The notes beneath the pieces are model-generated. The model saw only the letters and a program-made list of their open reading frames with translations, searched no databases and was not told where the DNA came from. From the NCBI GenBank assembly GCA_038230395.1, contig JBBRNI010000005.1, positions 9,464 through 73,463 of the forward strand: a DNA stretch of 64,000 nt. Reading direction: 5' to 3'. Positions 8,424 to 17,002 of the stretch are shown here, piece after piece (position 1 is the stretch's first letter; each line of letters starts with the position of its first letter). The translations under genes and the position numbers were made by a program. This stretch comes from JBDSWU01 sp038230395 (GTDB taxonomy: Bacteria > Patescibacteriota > Saccharimonadia > Saccharimonadales > UBA4665).

Positions 8424-9548
8424 GTGAGCAAACTAACCAATAGCATCGAAATAAATGGTAAGCGCTACGACTCGCAAACGGGTAAAATGCTGGTTAGCAT
8501 CTTGTCACCTAAACAACGGGGCAGTGTTGATGGCGTTATAAGTAGTAAAGCCACTCCATCATCTGCATTAGCAGCGCCCAAGATAGTGGCACTTAAGACT
8601 ATCAAGCCCCTGTCTGATGCCAAAGTAATGGATATACAATCAGCCAAACATCAAACTCGGATTGCAGCAAAGGCTGCATCTAGTCACAAAACTCAGTCTT
8701 CCCAGACCTTGATGCGACATGTGGTAACCAAGCCAGTCGCTACTTTAAAACGTAGGCACCGCGCAGTTAGCCATACTGACGCTAATGTCAACGCTTTGGT
8801 CACGCAGCCAGCCAGGTCTTTCTTGGCTAAAGCCTCTTTAAGTGTCGTGCCAGCCACGCGCCTTAAGCGAGCCACACAAGCAGCCAGGAGTACTCAAATT
8901 AGTCGTTTTTCTAAGGTATCACCTAGCCTAATCAACTATCACTCAGCCACGAAAGCTGGAGGCGCCCATGCTGCTGATGGATTACCCCATACAGCTAAAC
9001 CGCTAGATATTTTCGAAGTAGCTCTAGAGAGAGCTACTAGTCATATGCAGCCAGCGGTAAAGCACTACAAGCATCCTCGACGCCAACAATTTTTATCAAA
9101 GCGGCGGGTTAGCTTGGCAGCTACAGGCATATCAGTTCTGCTACTAATTGGTTTTGTGGGTTTTGAGAACCGGACTACTCTCAGCGTGCGGATGGCGGCC
9201 AAAAAGGCCGGCTTTAGCGCAGCACTGCCTTCGTATCAACCCTCTGGGTTCAGCGTCAGTCATCTTAATTATAGTGCTGGGAATGTTGCCATACAGTTCC
9301 GTAGCAATAGCGACAAGCGGGCATACGCTATTACCGAAAAGCCCTCATCTTGGGATAGCACTACACTACGTGATAATTTTGTTGCCACCACTGATCAGCA
9401 GTATCAGACGGTGAACGTTGGAGGACGAACCGTGTACTTATACGGTAAAAATAACGCTTCATGGGTTAATGCCGGTGTTTGGTACCAAGTTCAATCTGAA
9501 GGCTCACTGAGCGACCAACAGCTCAGCCAATTGGCCTCATCGCTTTAG
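8424..9548 (+). CDS. Membrane protein with basic cytoplasmic part and DUF4367-like outer domain
   Basis: A 374-residue protein. The first ~225 residues are low-complexity, Ala/Ser/Lys/Arg-rich and very basic. A membrane helix follows at about 229-247, then an outer domain of ~120 residues (ALPSYQPSGFSVSHLNYSAG ... LSDQQLSQLASSL). The outer part resembles the DUF4367 domain found on the outside of anti-sigma-like and sporulation proteins. The start is a GTG without a clear ribosome-binding site. The basic tail could bind nucleic acid or the membrane surface; that is inference. Confidence 0.65.
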   Translation: MSKLTNSIEINGKRYDSQTGKMLVSILSPKQRGSVDGVISSKATPSSALAAPKIVALKTIKPLSDAKVMDIQSAKHQTRIAAKAASSHKTQSSQTLMRHVVTKPVATLKRRHRAVSHTDANVNALVTQPARSFLAKASLSVVPATRLKRATQAARSTQISRFSKVSPSLINYHSATKAGGAHAADGLPHTAKPLDIFEVALERATSHMQPAVKHYKHPRRQQFLSKRRVSLAATGISVLLLIGFVGFENRTTLSVRMAAKKAGFSAALPSYQPSGFSVSHLNYSAGNVAIQFRSNSDKRAYAITEKPSSWDSTTLRDNFVATTDQQYQTVNVGGRTVYLYGKNNASWVNAGVWYQVQSEGSLSDQQLSQLASSL

Positions 9549-9590
9549 CCTTATCAAAACGGTATGCTGTTCAAGCAGGGCATTATCTCT

Positions 9591-9596
9591 TATAAT
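9591..9596 (+). promoter_or_regulatory. -10 element of gltX
   Basis: TATAAT ends 8 nt before the gltX ATG. The mRNA would have almost no 5' leader. Confidence 0.55.
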
Positions 9597-9604
9597 AATC
9601 AGTT

Positions 9605-11032
9605 ATGAAACCAACCAGAACTCGCTTCGCTCCTAGCCCAACTGGGTTTTTACATGTCGGTGGTATCCGAACGGCGCTGTTTGCTTGGCTGCTGGCTCGC
9701 CAGCATAACGGCGCATTTATACTTCGCTTTGAGGATACCGACAAAAAACGAGAAGTCGAGGGTGCTCGAGAGCACCTTATGGCCAGCTTACGTGCCCTTG
9801 GGCTCGATTACGATGAAGGGCCAGACATTGGTGGTCCATTCGCGCCATACGTACAAAGCGAACGACTGGAAAACTATCAAGCCTGGGCCCAAAAACTAAT
9901 TGCTAGCGGCCGAGCTTACGCTGACCCGTACAGCGCAGAAGAAGTTGATACTTTTCGCGCCCAAGCGCGCGCCGAAAAGCGGGCTTTTTTGTATCGACAT
10001 CATCGACCCGAAAATCCACCGGCCTGGGACGGATCAACACCGTTACGTTTTCGTTCTGAGCCCAAAGCTTATACCTGGCATGATGAAGTTATGGGTGACT
10101 TGAGCACCGGCCCTGAAGTGATTGATGACTTTATACTCATTAAATCAGATGGCTACCCGACCTATAATTTTGCCCACATAGTAGATGACGCTGAAATGGA
10201 AATTAGTCAGATTATCCGAGGGCAAGAGTTTTTAGCTAGCGTACCAAACTATTTAAATTTGTATGAAGCCTTCGGTATTGCCCCGCCAAGTATGGCTACG
10301 GTGCCACATATCCTAGGGCCAGATGGCAATAAAAAGCTCAGTAAGCGTGATGGAGCAAAGGATGTACTAGATTATATTCGTGATGGATACCTGCCTGAGG
10401 CACTTATTAACTTCATAGCCTCACTTGGCTGGAACGATGGCACCGAGCAAGAGATATTTAGCCGCCAAGATCTAATTGAAAAATTTAGTATGGATCATGT
10501 CCAAAAGAGTGGCGCCCGCTTTGATGAGCGACGGCTGCAGTGGCTCAATGGCGCCTACATTAGGCAGATGCCGCTCGATCAGCTGTACACCTGCGTCAAA
10601 CAATTTTGGCCCGCCGAAGCCACTGAGTACGATCATACCTATAAGCTTTACGTGCTGGGGCTGGTGCAAGAGCGACTAAAATACTTTTCGGAATTGCCAG
10701 AACTAACTCGCTTTTTCTTCGTTGACCTGCCAATAAATCCAGAACTTATCACTACCCATAAGCAACTCCGGAAGTTATCGCTGGATGAGCTCCGAAAACT
10801 CCTATTAGCGGCCCAAGCCACACTGTCAGAAAGTGCATTTGATGTTAAAGATCTCATTGCACGCTTAAATGACTTATTGGAGCAAACCGAGCAAAAACCA
10901 GCGGTACTTTTTAGTTTGATCCGTATTGCTACAACTCAAGCTGCGGCTAGCCCTGGGTTAGCTGAAAGTTTAGCGATTCTTGGTCCCGAACGAAGCCTTG
11001 CCCGTGTTCAAGCCCAAATCGATGCCCTTTAG
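9605..11032 (+). CDS. gltX: Glutamyl-tRNA synthetase
   Basis: A 475-residue class I synthetase that charges tRNA-Glu; tRNA-Glu(CTC) is encoded at 26 kb. The HIGH-region signature is PSPTGFLHVGGIRTALF near the N-terminus, and the KMSKS equivalent is KKLSKRDG. The anticodon-binding helical domain fills the C-terminal third. Length is typical. The start is fixed by the ATG directly downstream of a TATAAT. Whether it is discriminating or also charges tRNA-Gln cannot be told from this window. Confidence 0.97.
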   Translation: MKPTRTRFAPSPTGFLHVGGIRTALFAWLLARQHNGAFILRFEDTDKKREVEGAREHLMASLRALGLDYDEGPDIGGPFAPYVQSERLENYQAWAQKLIASGRAYADPYSAEEVDTFRAQARAEKRAFLYRHHRPENPPAWDGSTPLRFRSEPKAYTWHDEVMGDLSTGPEVIDDFILIKSDGYPTYNFAHIVDDAEMEISQIIRGQEFLASVPNYLNLYEAFGIAPPSMATVPHILGPDGNKKLSKRDGAKDVLDYIRDGYLPEALINFIASLGWNDGTEQEIFSRQDLIEKFSMDHVQKSGARFDERRLQWLNGAYIRQMPLDQLYTCVKQFWPAEATEYDHTYKLYVLGLVQERLKYFSELPELTRFFFVDLPINPELITTHKQLRKLSLDELRKLLLAAQATLSESAFDVKDLIARLNDLLEQTEQKPAVLFSLIRIATTQAAASPGLAESLAILGPERSLARVQAQIDAL

Positions 11033-11055
11033 GTATTGGGAGTGTTGAAACGGGT

Positions 11056-11084
11056 TAGACACTTACCATAAGCATTGATATACT
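11056..11084 (+). promoter_or_regulatory. Promoter of the DUF3048 / histidine kinase operon
   Basis: TAGACA (11056-11061), 17-nt spacer, TATACT (11079-11084). The ATG at 11085 touches the -10, so the usable start is the in-frame ATG at 11091, 6 nt downstream. Confidence 0.5.
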
Positions 11085-11090
11085 ATGGCT

Positions 11091-12425
11091 ATGAAGAACG
11101 TCAATCCGGAGGGTAGGCCGGTGGACAGTAAAACTGAAACTGAACCCAAAACAGAAGCTGAGCCAAAAACGGCAACTGAACCGGTTTTTCCACAAACTCC
11201 CGAAACAAAAACAGATGAGCCAACCGAGTTCAAAACGCCTGATCAGGTGGCAGCCACCGATGATATTGCTGCTGTTGTGCCCGAAACGACTCCTCCAGCT
11301 GAAGCTACTTTGCCCGAGCTAAAAGCTGCCAGTAGTGAAGGCTGGAAAGCGCGCTTCGCTCTACATTGGCCTCCAGGCAATAAAGAGTATGTTGTCGCGG
11401 CCGTCGTGTTAGTACTGCTTGCTGGTATAGGTTCCGCCCTGGCGCTCAGCCACACCTCTAAGCCAGTAGTCAGCCATGTAGCGAAACATCGTGTCAAAAA
11501 ACAAAAGCCCGCTCCAGCGCCAACAGTTGTAGCCTCAACACTCAGTGGGCTACCAGTGGCGCCAGCCATAAATCAACGCCCAGTGACGGCAGTTATGATC
11601 GAGAATAGCCTCGATGCTCGACCTCAATCTGGCTTGAGCCAAGCAGGAGTTGTGTTTGAAGCAATTGCCGAAGGCGGCGTTACCAGGTTTATGGCGCTAT
11701 ACCAAGATACCGCACCGGATAACATCGGTCCGATCCGTAGCGCCCGCCCATATTATGTAAATTGGTCGCTGGGCTTTGACGCGGGGTATGCTCACGTGGG
11801 TGGCAGCCCAGATGGTTTGCAGGCTATCAAAGACTTACATGTGCGGGACTTAGACCAATTCTTCAACAGCGGAGCTTACCACCGTATTGATACTCGTGAT
11901 GCACCACATAATGTCTATACTGGGGTTCCGACTCTTACTGATCTCCAAGTCAGCAAGGGCTATACAACGAGCAATTACAGTGGTTTTGTGCGAAAAGTAG
12001 CGGCTCCAAACCCAGCTCCGAATGCCAAAACTGTCGATCTATCCTTGTCAGGGTATTATTACAATCCTCACTTCGATTACAACCCAGCTTCCAACAGCTA
12101 TGGACGCAGCGAAGCCGGTGCTCCCCAAACCGACCAAAACACTGGTCAGCAGCTCTCTCCAAATGTTGTGATTGCCATGGTCACACCGCTGGGTCAGGGC
12201 GAGCTTGATGATAGTGGAGCTTATTATTCCAATTACACTGTCATAGGTAGTGGTGCGGCCTATGTTTTTCAAGATGGAGTAGTGACTATAGGCCAGTGGA
12301 ACAAAGTTAGTCCAACTGCTCAAATAACATTTACTGACGCCGCCGGCAAACCAATTGGACTTAATCCTGGCCAAACCTGGCTGACTGCCGTGAGCAGCTC
12401 AAACGGTATCACCTACGCGCCGTAA
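11091..12425 (+). CDS. DUF3048 (YerB-like) membrane-anchored protein
   Basis: A 444-residue protein. An acidic Thr/Glu/Pro-rich cytoplasmic tail (~95 residues) leads to a membrane helix (VVAAVVLVLLAGIGSALAL) and an extracytoplasmic DUF3048 domain, with RPVTAVMIENSLDARPQSGL, GPIRSARPYYVNW and APHNVYTGVPTL. The family is widespread in Gram-positives (YerB), and its biochemical role is unknown. The N-terminal Glu/Thr repeats are unusual and could be cytoplasmic docking material. It ends 2 nt before the histidine kinase ATG, so the two are co-transcribed and the outer domain may work with that sensor. Confidence 0.85.
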   Translation: MKNVNPEGRPVDSKTETEPKTEAEPKTATEPVFPQTPETKTDEPTEFKTPDQVAATDDIAAVVPETTPPAEATLPELKAASSEGWKARFALHWPPGNKEYVVAAVVLVLLAGIGSALALSHTSKPVVSHVAKHRVKKQKPAPAPTVVASTLSGLPVAPAINQRPVTAVMIENSLDARPQSGLSQAGVVFEAIAEGGVTRFMALYQDTAPDNIGPIRSARPYYVNWSLGFDAGYAHVGGSPDGLQAIKDLHVRDLDQFFNSGAYHRIDTRDAPHNVYTGVPTLTDLQVSKGYTTSNYSGFVRKVAAPNPAPNAKTVDLSLSGYYYNPHFDYNPASNSYGRSEAGAPQTDQNTGQQLSPNVVIAMVTPLGQGELDDSGAYYSNYTVIGSGAAYVFQDGVVTIGQWNKVSPTAQITFTDAAGKPIGLNPGQTWLTAVSSSNGITYAP

Positions 12426-12427
12426 TT

Positions 12428-13966
12428 ATGGATCAAATACACCAACTTCTTCGCAGTATCCGTCAACATTTATTGTTAGTGGTATTAGCCGAGAATGCCG
12501 CGCTACTAAGCATTTGGGTAATTCTAGAAGACTTTGCTAAATTATCAAATATTTTGACACTACTAATTAGTTTTTGGCTGATAATTGGTGGCAGTATCCT
12601 TATCGCGGCTTTCAGTGGTCGTTACCTTATTCAGCCAATCCAAGCCTTGTGGCAAGCGGTTATGCACCTCAGCCCCTCGGTACAGGGCGTATCTGCGCCC
12701 GACCTCGCTAAAATCACTCTTGGCGCTGGCTTAGTAACTAATCTTATCTCCCAGATTCACCAATTAACTGATGTTGCCGAGCAATCTGCCATTGCCGCCC
12801 AGAAGGCGATAACAGATATCAGCCACAATTTTGTTGCCCAAAATTTGCCACTACCATTTATTACTCTCGACTCGAGCGAAACCATAACTTTCGCTAACGA
12901 CTCCATGTCGAAATACCTTGGGATTAGCGCTACAGATTTGATCGGCAAAAATATTTATTTCGTCATGGACTTGGCGTTCCCGAGTGAAGACACCTTCGAT
13001 ATGTGGCTAAAAGAAGCCAAACTTCACAGTGCCACTGCCACGCGCTCCTGGGAGCGGGTCAAAATGGACGTCCGTGATAACCACCCACTACGGCTATTTG
13101 ATTTGGCAGCCTATTATAACCGTGATAACGGCGATCATATCGAGACAATGTTAGTGCTGCTCGACCACACCAAAACCTACAGTCAAGATGATCAAGCTAT
13201 CAGCTTCATTGCCTTATCAGTCCATGAACTTCGTACACCTCTGACATTACTTAGGGGTTATATCGAGGTTTTCCAAGATGAATTGCAGGGTAAGGTAGAA
13301 CCTGATCTGCTCGATTTTATGAATAAGATGAGTGCTACTGCGCAGCAACTAATGGCCTTCGTGAACAACATTCTCAACGTCGCGCGAGTAGATGATGATC
13401 AACTGCAACTAAAACTGCAAGAAGAGCAGTGGGGTGATATCCTCAAGAGTAGCCTCGACACACTAAGTTTACGGGCCGGTGTCCGCGGAATTACGCTCGA
13501 ATACAGCTTGGCTCCTAACTTACCGACCGTCGCGGTGGATCGCCTGAGTATTTATGAAGTGCTGAATAACCTCGTTGATAATGCTATTAAATACAGTAAC
13601 GGTAGTAAGATAATCAAGATCGCCGCCCATCTGGATGCTCAGGGTATGGTCGAGACCACAATTCAGGACTTCGGTGGAGGCATGCCGGCGAATGTTCTGC
13701 CAAACTTATTTACCAAGTTCTATCGTGATCACCGCAATCGTGCTCAAATTGGAGGTACTGGCCTAGGTTTGTATCTGTCAAAAGCTATTCTCACGGCTCA
13801 CGGTGGCAATATATGGGTTACCAGTAAAGAGAATGAGGGCAGTACCTTTGGTTTCACACTCGTGCCATATGCTCAGCTCGGTACCGAGCTGAAACAGAGT
13901 CAAAACCAAGAAATTGTACGAAGTGCTCACGGCTGGATCAAAAACCACTCACTCTATCGTCGATAA
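12428..13966 (+). CDS. Membrane PAS sensor histidine kinase
   Basis: A 512-residue kinase. Two membrane helices (about 12-33 and 38-66) have almost no extracytoplasmic loop. A linker is followed by a PAS domain (about 135-240), then HisKA with H266 in SVHELRTPL and an ATPase domain with N-box NNLVDNAIKYS and GGTGLGLYLSKAI. The lack of an external domain suggests a membrane-state or PAS-ligand input. It lies 2 nt after the DUF3048 gene and 29 nt before a response regulator that has its own -10 element. Confidence 0.93.
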   Translation: MDQIHQLLRSIRQHLLLVVLAENAALLSIWVILEDFAKLSNILTLLISFWLIIGGSILIAAFSGRYLIQPIQALWQAVMHLSPSVQGVSAPDLAKITLGAGLVTNLISQIHQLTDVAEQSAIAAQKAITDISHNFVAQNLPLPFITLDSSETITFANDSMSKYLGISATDLIGKNIYFVMDLAFPSEDTFDMWLKEAKLHSATATRSWERVKMDVRDNHPLRLFDLAAYYNRDNGDHIETMLVLLDHTKTYSQDDQAISFIALSVHELRTPLTLLRGYIEVFQDELQGKVEPDLLDFMNKMSATAQQLMAFVNNILNVARVDDDQLQLKLQEEQWGDILKSSLDTLSLRAGVRGITLEYSLAPNLPTVAVDRLSIYEVLNNLVDNAIKYSNGSKIIKIAAHLDAQGMVETTIQDFGGGMPANVLPNLFTKFYRDHRNRAQIGGTGLGLYLSKAILTAHGGNIWVTSKENEGSTFGFTLVPYAQLGTELKQSQNQEIVRSAHGWIKNHSLYRR

Positions 13967-13995
13967 GCGCTCGTAACATCTGATACAATACTGCT

Positions 13996-14409
13996 ATGGA
14001 CTCAGAACAAAACCCTCCAGCACAAAATCCTCCAGCTAATGGTCGCACCGTACTGTGTATCGAAGATGAACATTTTATTAGTGAATTATACGCCCGTGCC
14101 CTGAAAAAGAGCGGCTACCAAGTAACGGTGATTGCTGATGGCCAAGTTGCCCTTAACGAAGCCCAGAAGGACATCTACGATATCATCTTGCTGGATCTTA
14201 TGGTACCAAACTTAACAGGCATAGAAATCTTGCGGGTATTACGTGACCCAGCTCGAGTTCCACCACTCAAGGCCAAGATTATCATCACAACTAATCTCGA
14301 GCAGCGTGAAGATGTTCGAGCTGACATCGAAAACCGAGCTGATGGCTACTTGGTAAAAGCCGAGATGACTCCCCACGAACTCGTCAGCTTCATCGACACC
14401 GTCAAATAG
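13996..14409 (+). CDS. Single-domain response regulator
   Basis: A 137-residue receiver domain without an output domain. The acidic pocket is E23-D24, the phospho-acceptor is D67 (DIILLDLMVP), and the conserved Lys sits in YLVKAEM. A 16-residue Gln/Pro/Asn tail with two QNPPA units precedes the fold. It pairs with the kinase just upstream. An extended -10 (TGATACAAT) ends 6 nt before its ATG, so it can also be made independently as a leaderless message. Stand-alone receivers act by protein contact. Confidence 0.92.
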   Translation: MDSEQNPPAQNPPANGRTVLCIEDEHFISELYARALKKSGYQVTVIADGQVALNEAQKDIYDIILLDLMVPNLTGIEILRVLRDPARVPPLKAKIIITTNLEQREDVRADIENRADGYLVKAEMTPHELVSFIDTVK

Positions 14410-14437
14410 ACTTGGGCATACTGCAGTAAATATCACG

Positions 14438-14465
14438 TTGCATCGAGCGGGCGAGCGGGTATAAT
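14438..14465 (+). promoter_or_regulatory. Promoter upstream of the mutagenesis cassette, with a direct repeat in the spacer
   Basis: TTGCAT (14438-14443), 16-nt spacer, TATAAT (14460-14465). The spacer is built from a direct repeat GAGCGGG-C-GAGCGGG (14445-14459), so a repressor bound there would occlude RNA polymerase. No classical LexA box (CGAACN4GTTCG type) is seen. Confidence 0.55.
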
Positions 14466-14469
14466 AAGC

Positions 14470-14722
14470 ACTAGCCACGTTGGGACTTCGAGACATTGCC
14501 TTGATTTCCCCTCGGACTATTTACAAGCAACCATACTCCGGTCACTGCGCGCTTTTCTATATTTTTACGTTTTTAGCTTAACGGTTTTGCCCCTGGAACG
14601 GTGGCCCAAAATCTCGCTCAAAACTACTCCAACTAATCCGTTCACTGATCTGTTAATACTCATCAGACCTCTTTTTATTAATTCTGGTTTTCGCCCCCGG
14701 GCAAAACTACAAGGAGCTTTTT
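14470..14722 (+). promoter_or_regulatory. Long structured 5' leader of the mutagenesis cassette
   Basis: About 250 nt without a gene. GTTTTGCCC (14584-14592) is the exact complement of GGGCAAAAC (14699-14707). The same GGGCAAAAC can instead pair locally with GTTTTcGCCC (14687-14696) to make a tight hairpin. Both structures end just before the ribosome-binding site AGGAG of the first gene. The two pairings exclude each other, which is how translational switches are built. Function is inferred. Confidence 0.4.
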
Positions 14723-15022
14723 ATGACTATTTCTCGATACGATGACTTACAAATTCAAGACGAAGTGCAGATTACTGCCGTGACCTTTCGATCTAACAGT
14801 GAAGTGCCCGGTGACGCCCGGCTAGAGAGCTACCCGCGCCGTATGGTTTACGACGGCCGTGAATATACCTTTGTCGAATTAGGTATGCGCTACCTCGTCC
14901 AAAAAGGCCAAGAGCTCGTCAAGCTGTTTGATGTCAGCGATGGCCAAAGCTTGTTTCGTTTACGCTGCGAAGCTGACCACTGGACCCTCGTCAACATGAA
15001 ACCATCGCTGCAGGCAGCCTAA
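14723..15022 (+). CDS. Small beta-rich protein, first twin of the mutagenesis cassette
   Basis: A 99-residue soluble protein with a good ribosome-binding site (AGGAG). Its second half (RRMVYDGREYTFVELGMRYL ... FDVSDG ... WTLVNM) aligns with the 90-residue product at 15440-15712, which keeps F-x-x-SDG and WTLVxM at the same spacing. The two are therefore paralogues flanking the UmuD-like gene. The strand pattern resembles small domains such as DUF6504 found with actinobacterial mutasome genes, but this is only a resemblance. Probable role: accessory or regulatory subunit of translesion synthesis. Confidence 0.65.
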   Translation: MTISRYDDLQIQDEVQITAVTFRSNSEVPGDARLESYPRRMVYDGREYTFVELGMRYLVQKGQELVKLFDVSDGQSLFRLRCEADHWTLVNMKPSLQAA

Positions 15023-15053
15023 TGAAGACCCAAACTAACTCGGAGGAACGACT

Positions 15054-15428
15054 ATGCAATATGATCTTGAAACTATGGCCTACAGCGACGAATTTTATGG
15101 GGACTCCGTCTCCGTTCACGCCGGCTTATCCAATCCAGCGGCTGATCGCCGCAGAGCAGGCGTCCAGCTATTGCTCGACCTCAATCAGCACCTAATCAAA
15201 CGCCCCAGCAGTAGTTTTCTATTTAGAGTAGCTGGGCACCGCTGGGCTTCCCATGGCGTCTTTGATGGTGATATCGCCATCATCGACCGAGCGCTAACAC
15301 CACAGCCCACTGATATGGTCATCATATGGCAGGATAGTGGCTTTAGCTTGAGCGCTCAGAGACAGCTATCCCTCGAGGATGAGCCACTTGGCGTTGTCAC
15401 GTCCGTTATTCATCAATACCACCGCTAA
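15054..15428 (+). CDS. umuD: UmuD-like protein lacking the catalytic Ser/Lys dyad
   Basis: A 124-residue S24-type fold that aligns with UmuD along its length. A23-G24 with LSNPAAD matches the self-cleavage site region (C24-G25, SPAAD in E. coli), DLNQHLI matches DLNQLLI, and GVFDGDIAIIDRAL matches the barrel core. The nucleophile Ser60 position is R63 and the Lys97 position is S100; the 37-residue spacing is kept. It should not cleave itself or LexA. It could act as a constitutive UmuD'-like scaffold or be cut by another protease. GGAGG precedes the ATG. It lies between the twin small genes. Confidence 0.75.
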   Translation: MQYDLETMAYSDEFYGDSVSVHAGLSNPAADRRRAGVQLLLDLNQHLIKRPSSSFLFRVAGHRWASHGVFDGDIAIIDRALTPQPTDMVIIWQDSGFSLSAQRQLSLEDEPLGVVTSVIHQYHR

Positions 15429-15439
15429 CACCCACCGCT

Positions 15440-15712
15440 ATGGATCCAACAATACAAATCAATGAGCGCGTCGATATAGTCGCGGTTTACCGTAAACACG
15501 GTGACATTGCTTCACTTTGCATGCCCTGCCGGATGCGCTGGCATGGTCAAGATGTTGAGCTCACTGAATTTGGGCTCCGTCATCCAACGGTCGCCGGCAA
15601 GCGAATGATCCACGTATTCCATATGAGCGATGGTACCAACGGCTACCGCATTGAGTTCGATGCTGAGTCACTGACTTGGACACTAGTCACCATGATCGCA
15701 GGGTCAGCGTGA
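15440..15712 (+). CDS. Small beta-rich protein, second twin of the mutagenesis cassette
   Basis: A 90-residue paralogue of the 14723 product (see MRWHGQDVELTEFGLRH, VFHMSDG, LTWTLVTM). There is no Shine-Dalgarno, and it starts 11 nt after the umuD-like stop, so it is probably translated by coupling. Its TGA overlaps the GTG start of the polymerase gene (GTGA), tying its synthesis to that of the polymerase. Function is unknown; stoichiometric association with the polymerase is a reasonable guess. Confidence 0.65.
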   Translation: MDPTIQINERVDIVAVYRKHGDIASLCMPCRMRWHGQDVELTEFGLRHPTVAGKRMIHVFHMSDGTNGYRIEFDAESLTWTLVTMIAGSA

Positions 15713-16962
15713 ACTACCACCTGAACCGCGAAGAGCCACAAATAATGCACATAGACCTCAACAGCGCCTTTGCCTCTGCCGAGCAACAAGCTTGGCCAAG
15801 TCTTCGTGGTCGGCCAATGGGCGTCACGAACCGCCTATCCAAAGAGTGCTGCGTAATTGCCGCAAGCTACGAAGCCAAAGCCCTCGGCATCAAGGTTGGT
15901 ACTCGTCGCACAGAAGCCATGGCTCTGTGCCCAGACTTTGTCATGCTCGAAACCGACCCCAGTAAATATACACACATGTACCAAAATCTGATGCGCATCA
16001 TGAAAGACTACTCGCCAAATATCAAAATGAAAAGTATTGACGAGGGTATTATAGATTTTCACGGTACCCGAGAAGTAAACAATCGAACACTGGTAGAGAT
16101 CGGCTACGAAATCAAGCAGCGCATGTACACCGAAGTTGGCAGTCATATGCGGGTCAATGTTGGCATTGGGACGAATCGCTTCTTAGCTAAAACCGCGGCT
16201 GGGCTCCACAAGCCAGACGGACTTGATCTGATCGATCACCGTAACCTGATAGATGTCTACAAATCTATGGAGCTCGAAGACATTACTGGTATTGCCGATG
16301 GCTACGGTAGTAGGTTGCGGGCACATAGCATCTATACGCCACTGCAATTCTTAGAGGCGTCAGATGAGCTGCTGAGGCGTAAGATTTTCAAGAGTATCAA
16401 CGGGCTGCATTGGTATAACCGCCTCAGAGGCTACGAAGTCGATGACTACCAAACTAATCTCGGGATGGTCGGTCGGCAATGGGTTGTAAAGAAGCCCTCT
16501 AATAATGACTCCTATCTTCGTTCATGTCTCCATTTCTTGGTTGAGACTACCGGTATAAAATTACGCTTTCGCAACGTCGAAGCGCGTGGCGTCTGTGTTT
16601 GGGTGTCATTTGCTGCTGGCGGCGGCTGGTCTGATAAAAAGATGCTGCGTGCAACGTTTTACACCAATCAAGATATTTGGCTCCATGTCTCGAGGCTGTT
16701 TGATCACCGGCCGAAGCATATGGTGGTGCGTACCATGGGGCTATACCTGTATCAGTTAACACCGTCTCAGCGAAGTCAGATCAGTATGTTCGATGATGTC
16801 ATCAAGGCAGATTACTTGACCAAAACTATGGACGAGATCAACGACTTCTATGGCTCGTTTACGGTCTACTCTGCCGATACACTTGTTGGTAAGCAGGAGG
16901 TGAAGCAAAAAATACCCTTTGGCGGCACAGAATACTTCGAGCTCCTGCTAAAACGGGCTTAA
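15709..16962 (+). CDS. umuC: Y-family translesion DNA polymerase (UmuC/DinB-like)
   Basis: A 417-residue error-prone polymerase. The catalytic acidic residues are D16 (HIDLNSAF) and D111-E112 (SIDEGIIDF), and F21 sits at the steric-gate position. AKALGIKVGTR is the usual finger motif. QISMF (357-361) fits a beta-clamp-binding motif. The palm/fingers and little-finger domains have normal lengths. I use the GTG at 15709 because it overlaps the preceding stop; ATG 15745 is a shorter option. It is the last gene of the four-gene cassette and likely forms a pol V-like enzyme with the UmuD-like protein. Confidence 0.9.
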   Translation: MNYHLNREEPQIMHIDLNSAFASAEQQAWPSLRGRPMGVTNRLSKECCVIAASYEAKALGIKVGTRRTEAMALCPDFVMLETDPSKYTHMYQNLMRIMKDYSPNIKMKSIDEGIIDFHGTREVNNRTLVEIGYEIKQRMYTEVGSHMRVNVGIGTNRFLAKTAAGLHKPDGLDLIDHRNLIDVYKSMELEDITGIADGYGSRLRAHSIYTPLQFLEASDELLRRKIFKSINGLHWYNRLRGYEVDDYQTNLGMVGRQWVVKKPSNNDSYLRSCLHFLVETTGIKLRFRNVEARGVCVWVSFAAGGGWSDKKMLRATFYTNQDIWLHVSRLFDHRPKHMVVRTMGLYLYQLTPSQRSQISMFDDVIKADYLTKTMDEINDFYGSFTVYSADTLVGKQEVKQKIPFGGTEYFELLLKRA

Positions 16963-16966
16963 AGTG

Positions 16967-16996
16967 TAGACAACGGCATTGGGATATAAGTATGCT
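16967..16996 (+). promoter_or_regulatory. Promoter of the TylF-like methyltransferase
   Basis: TAGACA (16967-16972), 18-nt spacer, TATGCT (16991-16996), then 6 nt to ATG 17003. It predicts a leaderless transcript separate from the polymerase operon. Confidence 0.5.
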
Positions 16997-17002
16997 AGAC
17001 AG

